A stretch of 30,000 bases of DNA from Purshia tridentata (lineage: Eukaryota > Streptophyta > Magnoliopsida > Rosales > Rosaceae). The stretch spans positions 1 to 30,000 of the forward strand of contig QANT01003392.1 of the NCBI GenBank assembly GCA_003254885.1, read 5' to 3'. Below, piece after piece: positions 1-11,660 of the stretch. The number at the start of each line of letters is the position of its first letter. The stretch's first letter is position 1. A program made the translations under genes and the position numbers. The notes beneath the pieces were generated by a model. That model had not been told where the DNA came from. It saw only the letters and a program-made list of their open reading frames with translations, and made no database searches.

Positions 1-210
1 ACCGAGGGCTCATATTCCTTGCATAACAAAAGATTTATAAAAAAATTATAAAAAATCATAAAAAATTAGAAAAAATGCCAAAAAGTATGAGAAAAATTCC
101 AACTCTAGTCCAACAGTTTTTTTATAAATTGGTCATTCCCACTCCATATTTTTACTAACTCATCTATCTTTTGCATATTAAATTATTGTAGAAATTTCTT
201 CTTTTCATAA

Positions 211-312
211 ATGAGAAATTTAAAGGAGAAGAATTGGTCCAATGAGGAAGATGTAGCTCTAATTGAAGCGTGGTTAAAATACTTAGAAGACAGTTTGTCA
301 TCAATTTTTTAG
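211..312 (+). pseudogene. Harbinger-type Myb/SANT-like fragment
   Basis: A 33-residue open frame starting at an ATG at 211 and ending in TAG at 310-312. It contains KNWSNEEDVALIEAWLKY, which resembles the W-S-x-EED-x-x-L-x-x-AW core of the Myb/SANT-like protein of PIF/Harbinger transposons and of the related plant domesticated proteins. The usual continuation (a serine-acidic stretch followed by G-x-[DN]-Q) is missing, and nothing recognisable follows. I read it as a decayed transposon-derived coding scrap; it is short enough that chance resemblance remains possible. Confidence 0.35.
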
Positions 313-805
313 AAGAAAGTATATCATGAATGAGATATAATTGAGTAATAAAATAAAATTGTTTAAATATATTCAGTATTAACATTATATTAAAGATCTC
401 ATTAAAATAAAACAAATAATATAATTTTCATAAATATTTAACTTATATATTATAAATTCATTATTACTTAATTTCAATTAGGTTTAAAACTTTCTTGACA
501 GTGTTTCTAAAAGGCTTAAAAATGCTTTTGCCTTAAAAGTGATTCCGCAGCGCAAAAGCACTTTCATGTTAGGTACAACAATATGACTGTCAGCACTTTC
601 AGCATCACTGCAGCTTCACCAACTATGATTTACTATCAAAACTTTTCAGATTTCAAAAAGACTAGTACAATGCTAAATTTCAAAACTTGATGAGCACCGC
701 TTGAAAAAGTAAATTTGAAAACGTTGGGGGGCAAATGCGAAAACCGAACTTCATTCCAATTGTTATCCCGCGTAGGCGTAGCAACTAAGCCAGTCCCACT
801 CCCAC

Positions 806-852
806 AAATAAAAAGGTGACACAGAAACTACCTGCCACTCTCTCTCTCTCCC
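806..852 (+). promoter_or_regulatory. SCAMP core promoter/leader candidates
   Basis: An AAATAAAAA stretch at 806-814 could serve as a weak TATA-like element. A CT-rich tract at 837-851 (repeated CT) lies about 60 bases before the SCAMP ATG and resembles the pyrimidine patch often found at plant transcription starts. Placement is by inspection only. Confidence 0.3.
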
Positions 853-908
853 ACACTAAATTTTCTGCAAAATTTGGGGATCTAATTCTCTAACAGAGCG
901 GAGAGACC

Positions 909-3900
909 ATGAATCGACACCATGACCCCAACCCATTTGAAGAAGAGGTCGAGGTCAATCCATTTTCGGTAATTACTTTTACACCCCACTCTTCTCTTTC
1001 TCGTATTTCTCTTCTTTCTCTTCTTCAGATCTACCCTCTTCAATTCTTAATTTCATTTTCTGGACAATTTGGTAAATAGGGGTTTTTGGATCTGGACCTG
1101 AAGCCACGTTTTTTTTCTAATAATCTGATTCCGACGAATATTTTTTATTTTTATGGTTGCGTTTGGTAGTGGAGAAAATGGAGGAAAATAAAATCTCGAA
1201 GAGACGTGAAATTGCAAAAACAATATCATGAAATGTACAAAATTAGCATGAAATGTACAAAGTTGGTGAAAAATTGAAAATAATATGTGGATTTGCAGTA
1301 AACTCTCAATGTAGCTCTGTTTTGTTAGCTACAAAGCAAAAACAGAGCCAATACTCACTTTGTGCAAGAGTCCTTTGCTTAAAGTAATCGTATTATAATA
1401 TATGAAATCAGCTTAGAAATTTGATTGAGTTTTTGGTTAATATGCTTGAGAAAAAAGACATGAGTTGGGTTTTTCCACTTGCATTAATTTGGAAAAAAAA
1501 TTGGGACATGTAATTTTAGAAATTTATTTCAAAGTTGAAAAGTACATCTTTCACTTCAGTATCAGCAATGTGGGGAAAAAGTTGAATTTGCAAAATTTTT
1601 CAACTTATTCTTTAGCAATGGAAGAAGATTTGGAAGAGAGTCTTGGTTTATTTGGAAGAGAGGGACAATGTTTAGCTTAGGGCTTGATGCTAGGTTTTAG
1701 GCACAATGTATAGCTTATTAAATTAAAAAATTAATTTAATTAATTCCCTGATACAGAAGTTTCTTTGTTTTTCTTTTTGTTCCCTTTTTCAAAATTGTCG
1801 CCTCCCACTCCACACGAGTTTCCAAAATGTTATGCTTTTACATTTTTTTGGCGTCGTCATTCTACTTTTTTAGTGCATTTATCTTTTAATTATGTTCTAC
1901 AAGTTATTATGATTTTTATGAGTTAATACCAATCTCCCTGCCTTAATGACAACATAATTATTCTTCAAAATCATTATATTATGTGAGCTTAACTTACTTT
2001 TTTTATGTTTCGTGAGAGTTTAATGATGTTGCAATTTTTTTTATGTCATTAGATTTAAAACTTCCTTGTAGAAAAGTATGAAACTATGGTGGGTGAAATT
2101 TGTAGTGGTGCAACATACCATCTTAATGCTGAACTTGAGATATTTAACTTGCTTCTTAAAAGCTAATTGGAATGGCGAGGGATAAAAATGCAATGCTTTG
2201 TGTTTTTCTCACATCTTTACAAAGCCTTAGTTCTGTGTACATATGCATTTCAGAAGTTATAGGCCTTATAACATGTCTTGTGCATCTACTAGCTTCTTTT
2301 TAGATGTAAATAAAAGAAGTTGAAGCCACATGTTGCTACTACATATGCAAGGTGTAATTTCCATTTTCTAGGATACCATACAAAAATCCCTTTTTGATTT
2401 TCCACCCATATTGACCTTTCATGATTGGGGAATGCTTATTAAGACAAGGGCAAATCTTAATTAATATATATATATACAGGCACCTTCTAGTGTGGGATCC
2501 CATATTTAAATTCATTTGTAGGATCCCCCATGGGCCCACTTCACGTTGTATTTCGATAATCGGAACTGTTAATTTTTTTGGTCTATATTAAAGGATCACG
2601 CTTGCAAAAAATTAGATTAATCGGAAACCATTTGACCATTGATTAAATGATCACAATTTTAAGTATTTATCGAAATATTTTGTTCGTTTATTTATTTGAT
2701 TAAAGTTTAATAGCTTAATGGTTTTCGATTTGCTTAATTTTTTGTAAGGATGATTTTTGAATATAGATTTAAAAAATAGACAGTTTGGATCATTTAAATA
2801 ATATATGGAATGGGCCCTCATAAGGAATCTCATAAATATGAGATTCCACACTTGAAGGGGCCTATATATATATGTATATATTTTATCATCCTTGTAGAAA
2901 TGTCTTCCAATGTGCCTTAACTTGAGAACTTTGCAGAATGGTGCTGCTGCTCCAGGTTCAAAGGCACGCATTCCACCATTGGCATCTGAACCTCTGGGTT
3001 TTGGGCAGAAACATGATGCAACGGTTGACATACCATTGGATACAGTGAATGTAACATATTTTCTATTTTCTCTGTATTTTTGCTCTAGTTGTAGAGCTTT
3101 GTTATATAGTGTCTGGTATGTTATTTACAGGATTCTAAGAACAAGGCAAAAGAGCTTGCAGCTTGGGAAGCAGATCTCAAGAGGAGAGAAAAGGTTAATT
3201 ATACAAATTTTATGATTGATTACTTGTCTAGAGGTCTGCCTTTAATGTAAATGATTTATTTCCTTTTATATGTTTGAAGTTTATTGCATTACATATCTAT
3301 AAATTGCTCACGCTTTTGTGATGTTTCCTATACTCATCTGTGCTGTTTTCTCATATAAAAGAATTCCTTATTTTATCTTTACTGTTTAGGTCCTGTTTGA
3401 GAGTGCTTCTGTAGGAAACAATTTTGCTGGCAGTGCTTTTGTTAGAAGTACATTTTTTTTTTTATACTAAAAATCAAAATGCTTGGAAGCACCTGGTATG
3501 TGCTTCTCCTGAAAGCACTAAAAGGTGCTTCAATAACTCAAAAAGTACTTATAGCTCTTTCTGCCAAACGCTACCAAAAGCGCTGACTTTCTGAAAGCGC
3601 TTTTAAGTCTTCCAAGCACTGCAACAAGCCCATAGTGTATTCCTATATTTGGCTTTTAATACAATTTTTTTGTTTACATTTAACTTTAACAGGATATTAA
3701 ACGGAGAGAAGCTTCTGTTGCAAAAGGTAAGCACTATGGATCAACAACTTTAAGTATTGTTAATTTGGGGTTTTTGCCTTTTCTAAATGCTTCCCTAAGG
3801 TGATAATTATCATTTCCCTACTTGGTGTATCAGCTGGTGTCCCCAATGATGATAAAAATTGGCCTCCATTCTTTCCAATTATTCACCATGATATAGCCAA

Positions 3901-6900
3901 TGAAATACCAGTACATGCTCAAAGGCTACAGTATTTGGCTTTTGCAAGTTGGTTAGGTATGACAGGTTTATTATCTCAAAGTGTTGCTTTGTAATTTTAC
4001 TTGTACAAGTTGTTCTCTTTAAATTAATTGAGGCTTCAATTATGCACGAAGTATCTCTAAGTTTTCAGTTTGTCTTGTTTTGGTATGCCAATCTGGTTGA
4101 TTCTCATAACCAGCTTAGGGTGTTTTGAATGGATAAACTTTGCTTTCTCCAATTTTTTTGTTTCTCTCTCTTTAAGAAGCTTACTTATATTGAGAAAAAT
4201 AGAAACTAATTATTAAATGGATCTACCATTTCCATTTGCCACATATTTGTTCTGCCACCAATTTCTGTGATCTTTTTGATGACATTAACATACTATTTTT
4301 GATGGTGACATTATCAAGCTCTTTTTGTTTATTGGTAAAGTACGAATAAGTCCCATTCACTTCTAACTACCTGCAGGTGCTACGGTTTTTTTTATACTTC
4401 TAAAGCTCCTTTTCTATAATAGAGTACAATAACTCCTATCATACTTACTAATAAATATATATATATTTTTTTCCTTTTTTATCATTTTCTTTATTCTAGC
4501 CATACCCTATATCTTCTGGAAAACATTTTATTTGGAAAATGTTGACCCATTTATCCCCTTTTCTTTTGGCTTGAAGAACTAAATATCACATTTGAATTTT
4601 GTTGAAATAAGAGGAGAAAGCTCAAGTTAAATTTGACTTAATTATACGATTCATATTAAATTTTAAAGTATAATTTTCAATCTCAAGTTTATTCAAACAA
4701 TTATACTTTAATAAAATAAAAATTTGACATTAAAAATAAAGTTCCACTTTTTTTTACAATGATCTTTAATTTTTAAATAATTATTATTGAAACTAGATTT
4801 TTAATATTCATGATATTCTTAGGTTTTACTTGTTCTGATTGGAATACTATTTCACTTTTCTTTTAAACAATATTTGTAGAATTGTATTCGGTTCTGAAAT
4901 TAGAATGATAAAATAAATTATTTTATAGTGGAGATTAACATAGGACATTGTGAGTCTGTGACTTTTTTTGGATAATTATTATTAATATTCTTATAAAATA
5001 GGACTTGTCTTTCCCAAATCAAAATGTTCCCCTCACTCTTTCTACTCACCGACCTTTTTGGTTGTTCTAGCAATCATAGCATTTTTTCACTGTTAAGAAA
5101 CTCATATGCAACAACCCAAAGAGTTGTAGGGAGAATATGTATATCTATATGGTACTCTAAAATAGCAGGATGTTATGCGTCGACTTATGGCCTCTATTTT
5201 TTGTTTTTAAATAAATTTCTTTTGGTGATGCATATATTTATTACATATGTCTTAGATATTGTAAAGCTGTTAGTTACTAATTGAACTCATACATGCCCTT
5301 TTGCCTATTAATTATCTTGAATTTTTGAAATAATATGTGCATTTATATATTTTTCCTCATATAAGTTTACGCATGTATGTGTTAGTTATATGCTTTGAAT
5401 TTTGAGTACAAAAAAACTATATGATGACATACATGTTATTCGAAGAGTTCCAACTTAAAATTCAGCTTCTATCAGGGAATATGGAAGCATTTTTATCTTT
5501 TGTTAATTTTCAAATATTGTTTTTTCTAAGATGGATCTATCTAAAACATTTCAGTTTTGGAAATATTGTTTCTCAACAATCAATTCTTCTTATGTATTTA
5601 ACTCTTGGTGTCAATAAATGTTCTTGTTTTAGACTAGACTAAGGTAATATCTGGTATTTTCTTGTTTAGATTTTGTTACATGGATCCAGACAATTTTAAG
5701 GGTAGGAGCCAACTTACATGTATCTTAGATTTTGCTGGTAAGATATCCCTTCTGATATCTTTGATGTAGGAGCCAAGTCCAAAGTAATAAATAAGTCATT
5801 CAAATGCCAAGCACCATATGATTAAGAGTCTTTGTACTTTCTGTGTGATAAATGCTATGTACATGTGTATTAAGGTTCATTGGCTTTGAGTCTCACTATG
5901 TCACATGATCGAGTATAGGTGTCATAAATTTTGTCTTTAGTACTTCTAAGTGTATTACTTTGGAACTTTTCAATGATTCATCTTTCGGTGGCCCTATATA
6001 AGTATAATTTGTAAGATTTGAAAGTAGGTTAATAGTGAAAGAAACTAAAGTTTTCCGCTCGTGTATGAAGCATAAGTTGACTTAGAGTGAGTCCAAGAAA
6101 TCTTTGGTGTGATGCTGAAATTTTTCTAGTTTCTTTATTGGAGTGGTTCCAAAACACCTTTGGTGCGATGCCAAAGGCCGGAGTGAGTGCGGATTCCTTT
6201 TTTCTTACATTCTCTTACTCTTTTCCTACATCATATTTATAATTTTATATTTGTATATAGGGAAATGTTTTCTTGCCAGAGTAAGAATGTTTTCTTGTTT
6301 TACACAACATAACATGCCAAATATCTAGCAAGAGAACATGATCCTACACACACACACACTTTTGTTTTCCGTCACTATTTCCTCTTAGTGCTTGGTTTGT
6401 CTTCTGCAGATGTTTTCGGTATCTTTTTGGTTTTTATATTATTTTTTAGTTGTTCAGTTGGCTTCCTGCATTTATGGTATACATATATCTGGACTGTGAT
6501 TTCTACCTCTCTTTTTGATCTTTTTTTTATTTCTTGCGGTGTCCTGCTTTAGTTTCAACGCATATTATGACTTAAATAATATTGAATGTGTTGGTGGATT
6601 CTGCATATCATTGTTCATCTTATCATCAAAGAATATAGTTTCCACATTAAACTTAAATGGATTTCCCTTATAAAATATTTTGCTCTACATACCTGTCCAG
6701 TACTTACGATATTGTCTTTGCAGGTATAAATCTTTGCCTAGTTTTTAATCTGGTTGCCGTTATTGTCTGTTGGATTAGAGGAGGAGGTAAACTTTTTTAT
6801 TTTTTATTTATTTTCCTTAGTGGTATTTGATTATATGTTCATTTAAGGTAAAATTAGCTCCTTGGCTATTATGTTATTTGGATCATCTGATGAGGTTCAC

Positions 6901-9900
6901 AAATTGCAGGTTCAAAAATATTTTTCCTTGCAACAATCTATGTTTTACTTGGAAGCCCTCTTTCATATGTGCTGTGGTACAGGCCACTCTATCGTGCAAT
7001 GAGGTAAATATTTAAAGATGTCTTTATTTTTTAGTTTTCAAAGAATGATATAAGATTTGTAGTTCCTCTGGGGTTCACAGAGAAGGATTCATGCTTGTTA
7101 GCGTAGAAATTTTGGAGATTTAAAGACAGTAATGGACTGTAATATCATGGATCATAGCTAAGATGAGCTAATACTTTTGGAAAACTGAAAATGAAAACTT
7201 GGTAAACCAGATATCGAAGAATAAGAATAATAATTTTCATGTATCCTAAAGTTATCCTCATCTGATTAATATGCTCATTTTCTATATGCCCCCCATGTTT
7301 GAAACATGTTTTTGTTATATGATGGATGAAACTAGTTTTACTCTATGGGATCATAATTGGCACAACTCTATTGCACCTTTCACTACCGGAGATAGCAAAT
7401 GCACCATGTCCTTGCTCTAGTATTTTAAAGACATAGTGGGAAGATTTTGTGAATCAAAGCCTTTAACTCGAGATGCCATCCCTGTAAACTCTAAACCCCA
7501 TTTTCTACCAATGTTGAGTTATTGCTGCCTATGATATGAGCAGTATCACCTGGTTAGATCAAATATAAGGTAATAAACAAATTCTCATGGACCTAACTTT
7601 AAATTTTGATGTGATAAGGCTTCAACCGGGTCATAATGGAAACTTAACTCAAGCATAGGCTGAAACTAAAATTTTGTCTAATACAAACTTGGAAACTGAG
7701 GCTGCACATTTATGGGGCTTTAGCTATTTTTTTGCCATATTCTGGATGGAGTTTGTCTGAGTGTGATCTGGCAATATGCTCATTGGGCCTTAAGCAGTTA
7801 CAAATAATTTCTCACATCTCCTGTGGGTGATTCTAGTTATATGTTCTGATTCTCTTTGATGTTACGTTTATCTTTCCAGCTTGAACACCTCCACTTTTGT
7901 TTATCTTATTTTTGGACCTTTCTTCTTAGTTACTGGTGTGGGAGTGTATGTGGTGCATGTTACATGGTGGTTGTGGCTGAACGATGGTGGAAACTGATTT
8001 TCTCAGGAAATCAAGAAGTATTTGGAAATTTATCCCTTGAGGGGAAATTTTGTGCTGCATAGCATGGCTACAACTCTGAACTTTTTTATTTTTTTATTTT
8101 AAGGTTCAGGCGTGATAAGAAATGATTATGTAGTCTTTTCTGCAATTTATTTATAAAATGCATGTCTGGATGTAATTTCTGTTGTGAAAATACCTTCTGA
8201 CATGGCAGACCTAATTGCTGTTTTGACTTCTGTTTGTAGGCATGAAAAGGTGGTTTCTCTTGCTATACTGTATCAAAAATTTAATATTTTTTGGAATACT
8301 AAATATAGATGGTACTTTACCACTATTTCAAATGTGAATTTGTATTTCTTTTACTATAAAGCAGTTTATGATCTTTGGGACAAGGTCCATCTGTTTGATT
8401 AGATGAGAAAACAGTTGTATGATGTCAACTTTATAAATCTGGATATGAAACGCATTTATAATTGTCTTTATAATCCAAACTTAGCACCATCCGGAGTTTG
8501 AATGTAAAACACTGATTCGCTTGTGCTGACTGTTGTTGAGGGATTTTGTTTCCAACTTGCAGGACAGAAAGCGCCCTGAAGTTTGGTTGGTTTTTCATGT
8601 TCTATATGGTATGTACTGCTACAGTGTTCTTTTTACTTCTCACTGCTTAGTTTATTGTTCTGATTTTAAATCAATTGTATGATGCAGATCCACATTGGGT
8701 TTTGTATTATTGCGGCTATAGCTCCACCTATTGTTTTTCAAGGGAAATCATTGACGTAAGTCTTTTTTTATTTTTGAGTTAAAAAATTTTTTAGTCAGGT
8801 GTGAAATTTAGTATGGAACTTGGTTCCAAGTCGAGTACTTTTTAAAAAGCCATTCGTAAAAGGAAATGTCTTGGTGATTAGCTGCTGCATTAGACACATG
8901 TTCAGTGATAGTGTACCACTCTTATAATTCAAATGGGGGAGTGGTTCATCCTGAATTGCTAAAAACTGAACAATAGTAGCCAACTTGAGTTTCCTTGTAG
9001 GAAAATATCCTTTTAGCAGGAGCAGTTGGAGAGCTGGATTGTCTGGTATTTTAGGGCCTGATTTTGTTTTTATGCCTTGTACATTGATTTAGTACCATAT
9101 GTATACTTTTCTCTTAAAGTTATTTCTTGTCATCATGATGTTGATTGCTTTGAAGTAAGAGAAGAAAGTTATGCAGTTTGTCATATTTCAATTGCAGAGT
9201 TGGGAATATGGAAAATGTGTTTTTAACTGTTTTCATATTGAAGTAAAATTATTTTGTTGAATATTACCTTGGTGGAATGTTGCAAGTCCGGACTCTGGAG
9301 CAGGGAAACCACAAAAATTTCTGGTGGAAGTTATTAATAAGTTTTTAGTTTTCATACTAAATTACATTGTACAATGCCGCTGCTGTGGCTTGAAACCAGG
9401 CTATCCATGGGGAAAGTTCATGCCTAACCACTATACTGTCCCCCAGGGGGCAAAAGTTGTTTCATTTAATGTAACTGTTCTGTTGCTTATTAACTAAATT
9501 AATATCTCTCTCAATTTATTTCCTTTTTTTTCTTTTATACTTCTTCTTCATGTTCTTGATTTCATAACAAATACAGGGGCATTCTTGCTGCAATTGATGC
9601 TTTCTCCGACCATGTGGTGGTAGGGGTAAGTTTGTCAACATGCCTGCATCTGTCTTTAATCAGCTTTTTTCAATGGTAAAAGAAGTGTGCAAAATGTGCA
9701 CGTCAACATATATATTGACATATATAATGATACTAAGATTATTTGTTTTTTCTTGCAGATATTCTACTTAGTTGGGTTTGCCTTGTTTTGCTTAGAGTCG
9801 CTTCTAAGCCTTTGGGTGCTTCAGGTTAGAAACTAAAGTTGCCTGGTCTTTTATACATTCAGTTTTCCTTTAGAAGTATAGGAAATTCTTTTGATGGCTT

Positions 9901-10819
9901 ATAAAGGGAAGCATTACTTGAGTAATCTCTAGATGTGAACAAGTCTTAGTTTATGGAGATTAAGATCAACATGATTGTTCCTAGGAAGTGGTTTGTGCCA
10001 TTTGGTAAGCTATTGCCCAACTTTTTTTCCTCCAACAAGTTTAGTCTGTAGTTGCAAACTTTGTATCAGGTCAGGCCAACAATTTTAAATTAAACCAATA
10101 CCTATTCATATATAATATCTAAAATTATCATTTTCATTAATCTCTATCATAACTAAATTGCTGCTAAGCCATCAAAGTCCAGAGGATATAATGAGAGAGG
10201 AAAATAAATGATATTCCTGTATCAAATTGATACTTTGTGCTTTTAAGAGACTAAGATTTAGTTTTGTTGTTCATTCTCTGTGGAAGTAGATGCTTGTAAT
10301 TGTAATAGGACAAACCAAGATAAGAATAATGTACCAGCTGGTGCAACTGAATTTGTAAATAATTTACTATCATATTCATGTATCTATTATATGGATTGCT
10401 CTTTATTGTTTTACTAACAATTATATTGTTGGGAAGAGCATATACATATTTATGAAAATAGAATGCTTAAGTGCACTTTCTCCTGAACATGGTAACATTT
10501 GCTGGTCTTTAGAAGCTATATGTCTATCATATGAGGAGTGTTGTTCCTACTCTTATTCCCTCTCCTATTGATAAACCTTCACCTCTAGTGTTTACGGCAA
10601 GTATGCGGTTTTTGTATGTTTACAAAAAGTTTGTATGAGTCTGTATCTGGAATATGTTTACTCAGTTCTATCTCATGGTCTTTTAAAGTTTCAAAAGTTG
10701 ATTACTAGTGAGAATGAAGTGATTGTTTACATGTGTATTCATCCTTTCTTTTTCTCTGACTGCCTTATTTTGTTTGGTTTGTGCAGAAAGTATACATGTA
10801 TTTCAGGGGGAACAAGTGA
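909..10819 (+). CDS. SCAMP: Secretory carrier-associated membrane protein (SCAMP), 12 exons, 270 aa
   Basis: Exons: 909-968, 2937-3050, 3131-3193, 3693-3726, 3834-3956, 6724-6786, 6910-7003, 8563-8608, 8688-8755, 9577-9625, 9759-9824, 10787-10819 (stop TGA). All eleven introns are GT-AG and the phases join without a break; 813 coding bases give 270 residues, within the usual plant SCAMP length. Seen in the protein: two NPF motifs (residues 8-10 and 17-19), an acidic N-terminus, a charged coiled-coil stretch (about 59-90), the family block around [13 protein letters not shown] (99-111), four hydrophobic segments (about 125-149, 156-175, 190-210, 230-252), the [10 protein letters not shown] loop between the second and third, and a short basic tail ending YFRGNK. 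Known for the family: tetraspanning proteins of the trans-Golgi network, secretory vesicles and plasma membrane, recycling cargo by endo- and exocytosis; NPF motifs bind EH-domain proteins. The start ATG fits the conserved MxRxDPNPF opening. Introns 1, 5 and 7 are long (about 2.0, 2.8 and 1.6 kb). Nothing suggests a lesion. Confidence 0.95.
2470..2870. mobile_element. Fold-back MITE in SCAMP intron 1
   Basis: The two ends are imperfect inverted repeats: TATACAGGCACCTTCTAGTG near 2472 is matched on the other strand by TATAGGCCCCTTCAAGTGTG ending near 2866. Complementarity also returns inside (CAAAAAATTAGATTAATCGG near 2605 against the reverse of the stretch 2720-2748), so most of the ~390-bp element folds back on a centre near 2670. 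TA-rich runs flank both ends, which would fit a TA-type target site but hides its exact length. No coding capacity. The superfamily is not certain. Confidence 0.7.
3389..3630 (+). mobile_element. AGTGCTTTTG-type MITE, copy 1 (SCAMP intron 3)
   Basis: About 240 bp with imperfect inverted ends (CCTGTTTGAGAGTGCTT at the left, reverse complement of AAGCACTGCAACAAGCC at the right) and internal AGTGCTTTTGTTAGAAGTAC and AGCGCTTTTAAGTCTTCCAA. It is clearly related, in inverted orientation, to the element at 16709-16954 in a PRK intron. No coding capacity; a non-autonomous DNA transposon, possibly hAT-like, but no target duplication was confirmed. Confidence 0.65.
3957..6723. other. SCAMP intron 5 (2.8 kb), no gene seen
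   Basis: Long AT-rich intron bounded by GT at 3957 and AG at 6722-6723. It holds a short (CA)n run near 6347-6359 and T-rich stretches. The open frames within it have no recognisable domains and no splice or codon logic linking them to the host gene. I see no repeat with clear ends. Confidence 0.6.
7004..8562. other. SCAMP intron 7 (1.6 kb), nothing recognised
   Basis: GT at 7004 and AG at 8561-8562. Ordinary T-rich intron sequence; the short open frames inside (for example 7856-8062 and 8184-8402) show no domain or composition suggesting protein coding. Confidence 0.6.
9340..9449 (-). mobile_element. tRNA-derived SINE (SCAMP intron 9)
   Basis: On the minus strand the sequence reads GGGGACAGTATAGTGGTTAG (9443 down to 9424), a good RNA polymerase III A box, followed about 25 bases later by GGTTTCAAGCC (9397 down to 9387), a good B box. 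Spacing and order match a tRNA head. The acceptor-arm ends do not pair and the middle has no anticodon arm, so it is not a working tRNA gene; a short unrelated body follows toward 9340, as in plant SINEs. The 3' limit is approximate. Confidence 0.55.
9825..10786. other. SCAMP intron 11, nothing recognised
   Basis: About 960 bases between the CAG-ending exon 11 and the last 33-base coding exon. AT-rich, with no recognisable repeat ends or coding signature. The open frame at 10635-10826 only reads through the acceptor into the last exon in another frame. Confidence 0.55.
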
Positions 10820-11410
10820 GATGTGATATTGGGATTTAGAGTTATTGCTTTCTGGGGTGGTTCTAGTATATTCTATCTGCGGCCTGTTGTATTTTCCATG
10901 AGTTTATAGAAGGATTGATCCGTATGCTAAATATATTGTAGCAAGTAGTGTTGTAAGGTTGTACCTATACCACCCCCTCTCATCACCAAACGATGTGTTG
11001 TAATGTCGTTTTATTTGTTACATATTCATATTCAAATAAACTGGACACTGAGGCAATATCTATCACTATTCACTACTCTTGAAGTCCTGATGCTTAACCA
11101 GAAAAAGCAAGTTAATAGCCCAGAATTGGAGAGTTGAATCTTTGTTCAACATTTTTCTGGTGTGACAACATTTCAATAATCAAACTCAAACCTTGAAAAT
11201 AATTATTTGGTCATGCTATGATGTGGCATTAGTCTGAGACTCAATTTCTCTGCAAACAGCCCATCATTTGTAGTGAACTGATTCGCCATTGTAGTGATTG
11301 AAGGATTTTTCATTCCACCAAATTGAAGTGTTTTTTCGCAAATTTTTGAAAACAGTTTTTGAATAGAATTATCAAAATGGCCCATATTGCTTAAGAGGTT
11401 AACATGCAAT
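10820..11410. other. SCAMP 3' UTR and downstream spacer
   Basis: Follows the TGA at 10817-10819. A candidate polyadenylation signal AAATAAA lies at 11034-11040, about 215 bases downstream of the stop. The remainder to 11410 has no gene; the minus-strand open frame at 11203-11460 overlaps the hairpin element and shows no family features. Confidence 0.45.
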
Positions 11411-11660
11411 TTATGTAAGGGCAGGCTATTCCGTCTATTTTCCATTGTTGAGTTGATCACTCTTGAAACATTTGATAATAGTTTATCGAAATGTTTGTAT
11501 TATTTCGGTAAACTATTATTGAATAATATAAATATATAAAATGATTCAGTAGTTGGTTACTGAAATAATATAAATATTTCGATAGACTATTATCAAATAT
11601 ATTAAAGGTAATTAACTCAACAATAGAAAGTAGTCAGAATAACCTGAGCCTTTATGTACA
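11411..11660. mobile_element. Near-palindromic hairpin MITE between SCAMP and PRK
   Basis: The left half (from TTATGTAAGGGCAGGCTATT at 11411) is the imperfect reverse complement of the right half (ending AACCTGAGCCTTTATGTACA at 11660). Matching blocks include CATTGTTGAGTT (11443 onward) with the reverse of AACTCAACAATAG, and TTTGATAATAGTTTATCGAA with the reverse of TTCGATAGACTATTATCAAA. The arms are about 115-120 bases with a centre near 11535, so a transcript would form one long hairpin. No coding capacity. Confidence 0.8.

Larger units (their letters stand above)
1..908. other. AT-rich spacer upstream of SCAMP
   Basis: Very AT-rich sequence with A-runs in the first 110 bases. It holds a short Myb/SANT-like coding scrap (211-312, listed separately). 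Around 490-590 there are phrases such as CAGTGTTTCT and GCAAAAGCACTTT that recall the AGTGCTTTTG-type MITE found in the introns of the two downstream genes, but I could not define ends, so this may be a decayed fragment. No intact gene is seen. The last ~120 bases form the SCAMP promoter and leader. Confidence 0.5.

Noticed and set aside
2651..3031. 126-aa minus-strand open frame
   Set aside because: It runs antisense through SCAMP exon 2 and the adjacent fold-back element; no family features, and its composition follows the repeat.
3800..3994. Stand-alone 64-aa protein
   Set aside because: It is simply SCAMP exon 5 read through both splice sites.
9380..9450. A true tRNA gene on the minus strand
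   Set aside because: A and B boxes are present, but the acceptor arms do not pair and there is no proper anticodon stem-loop; a SINE head is the better reading.
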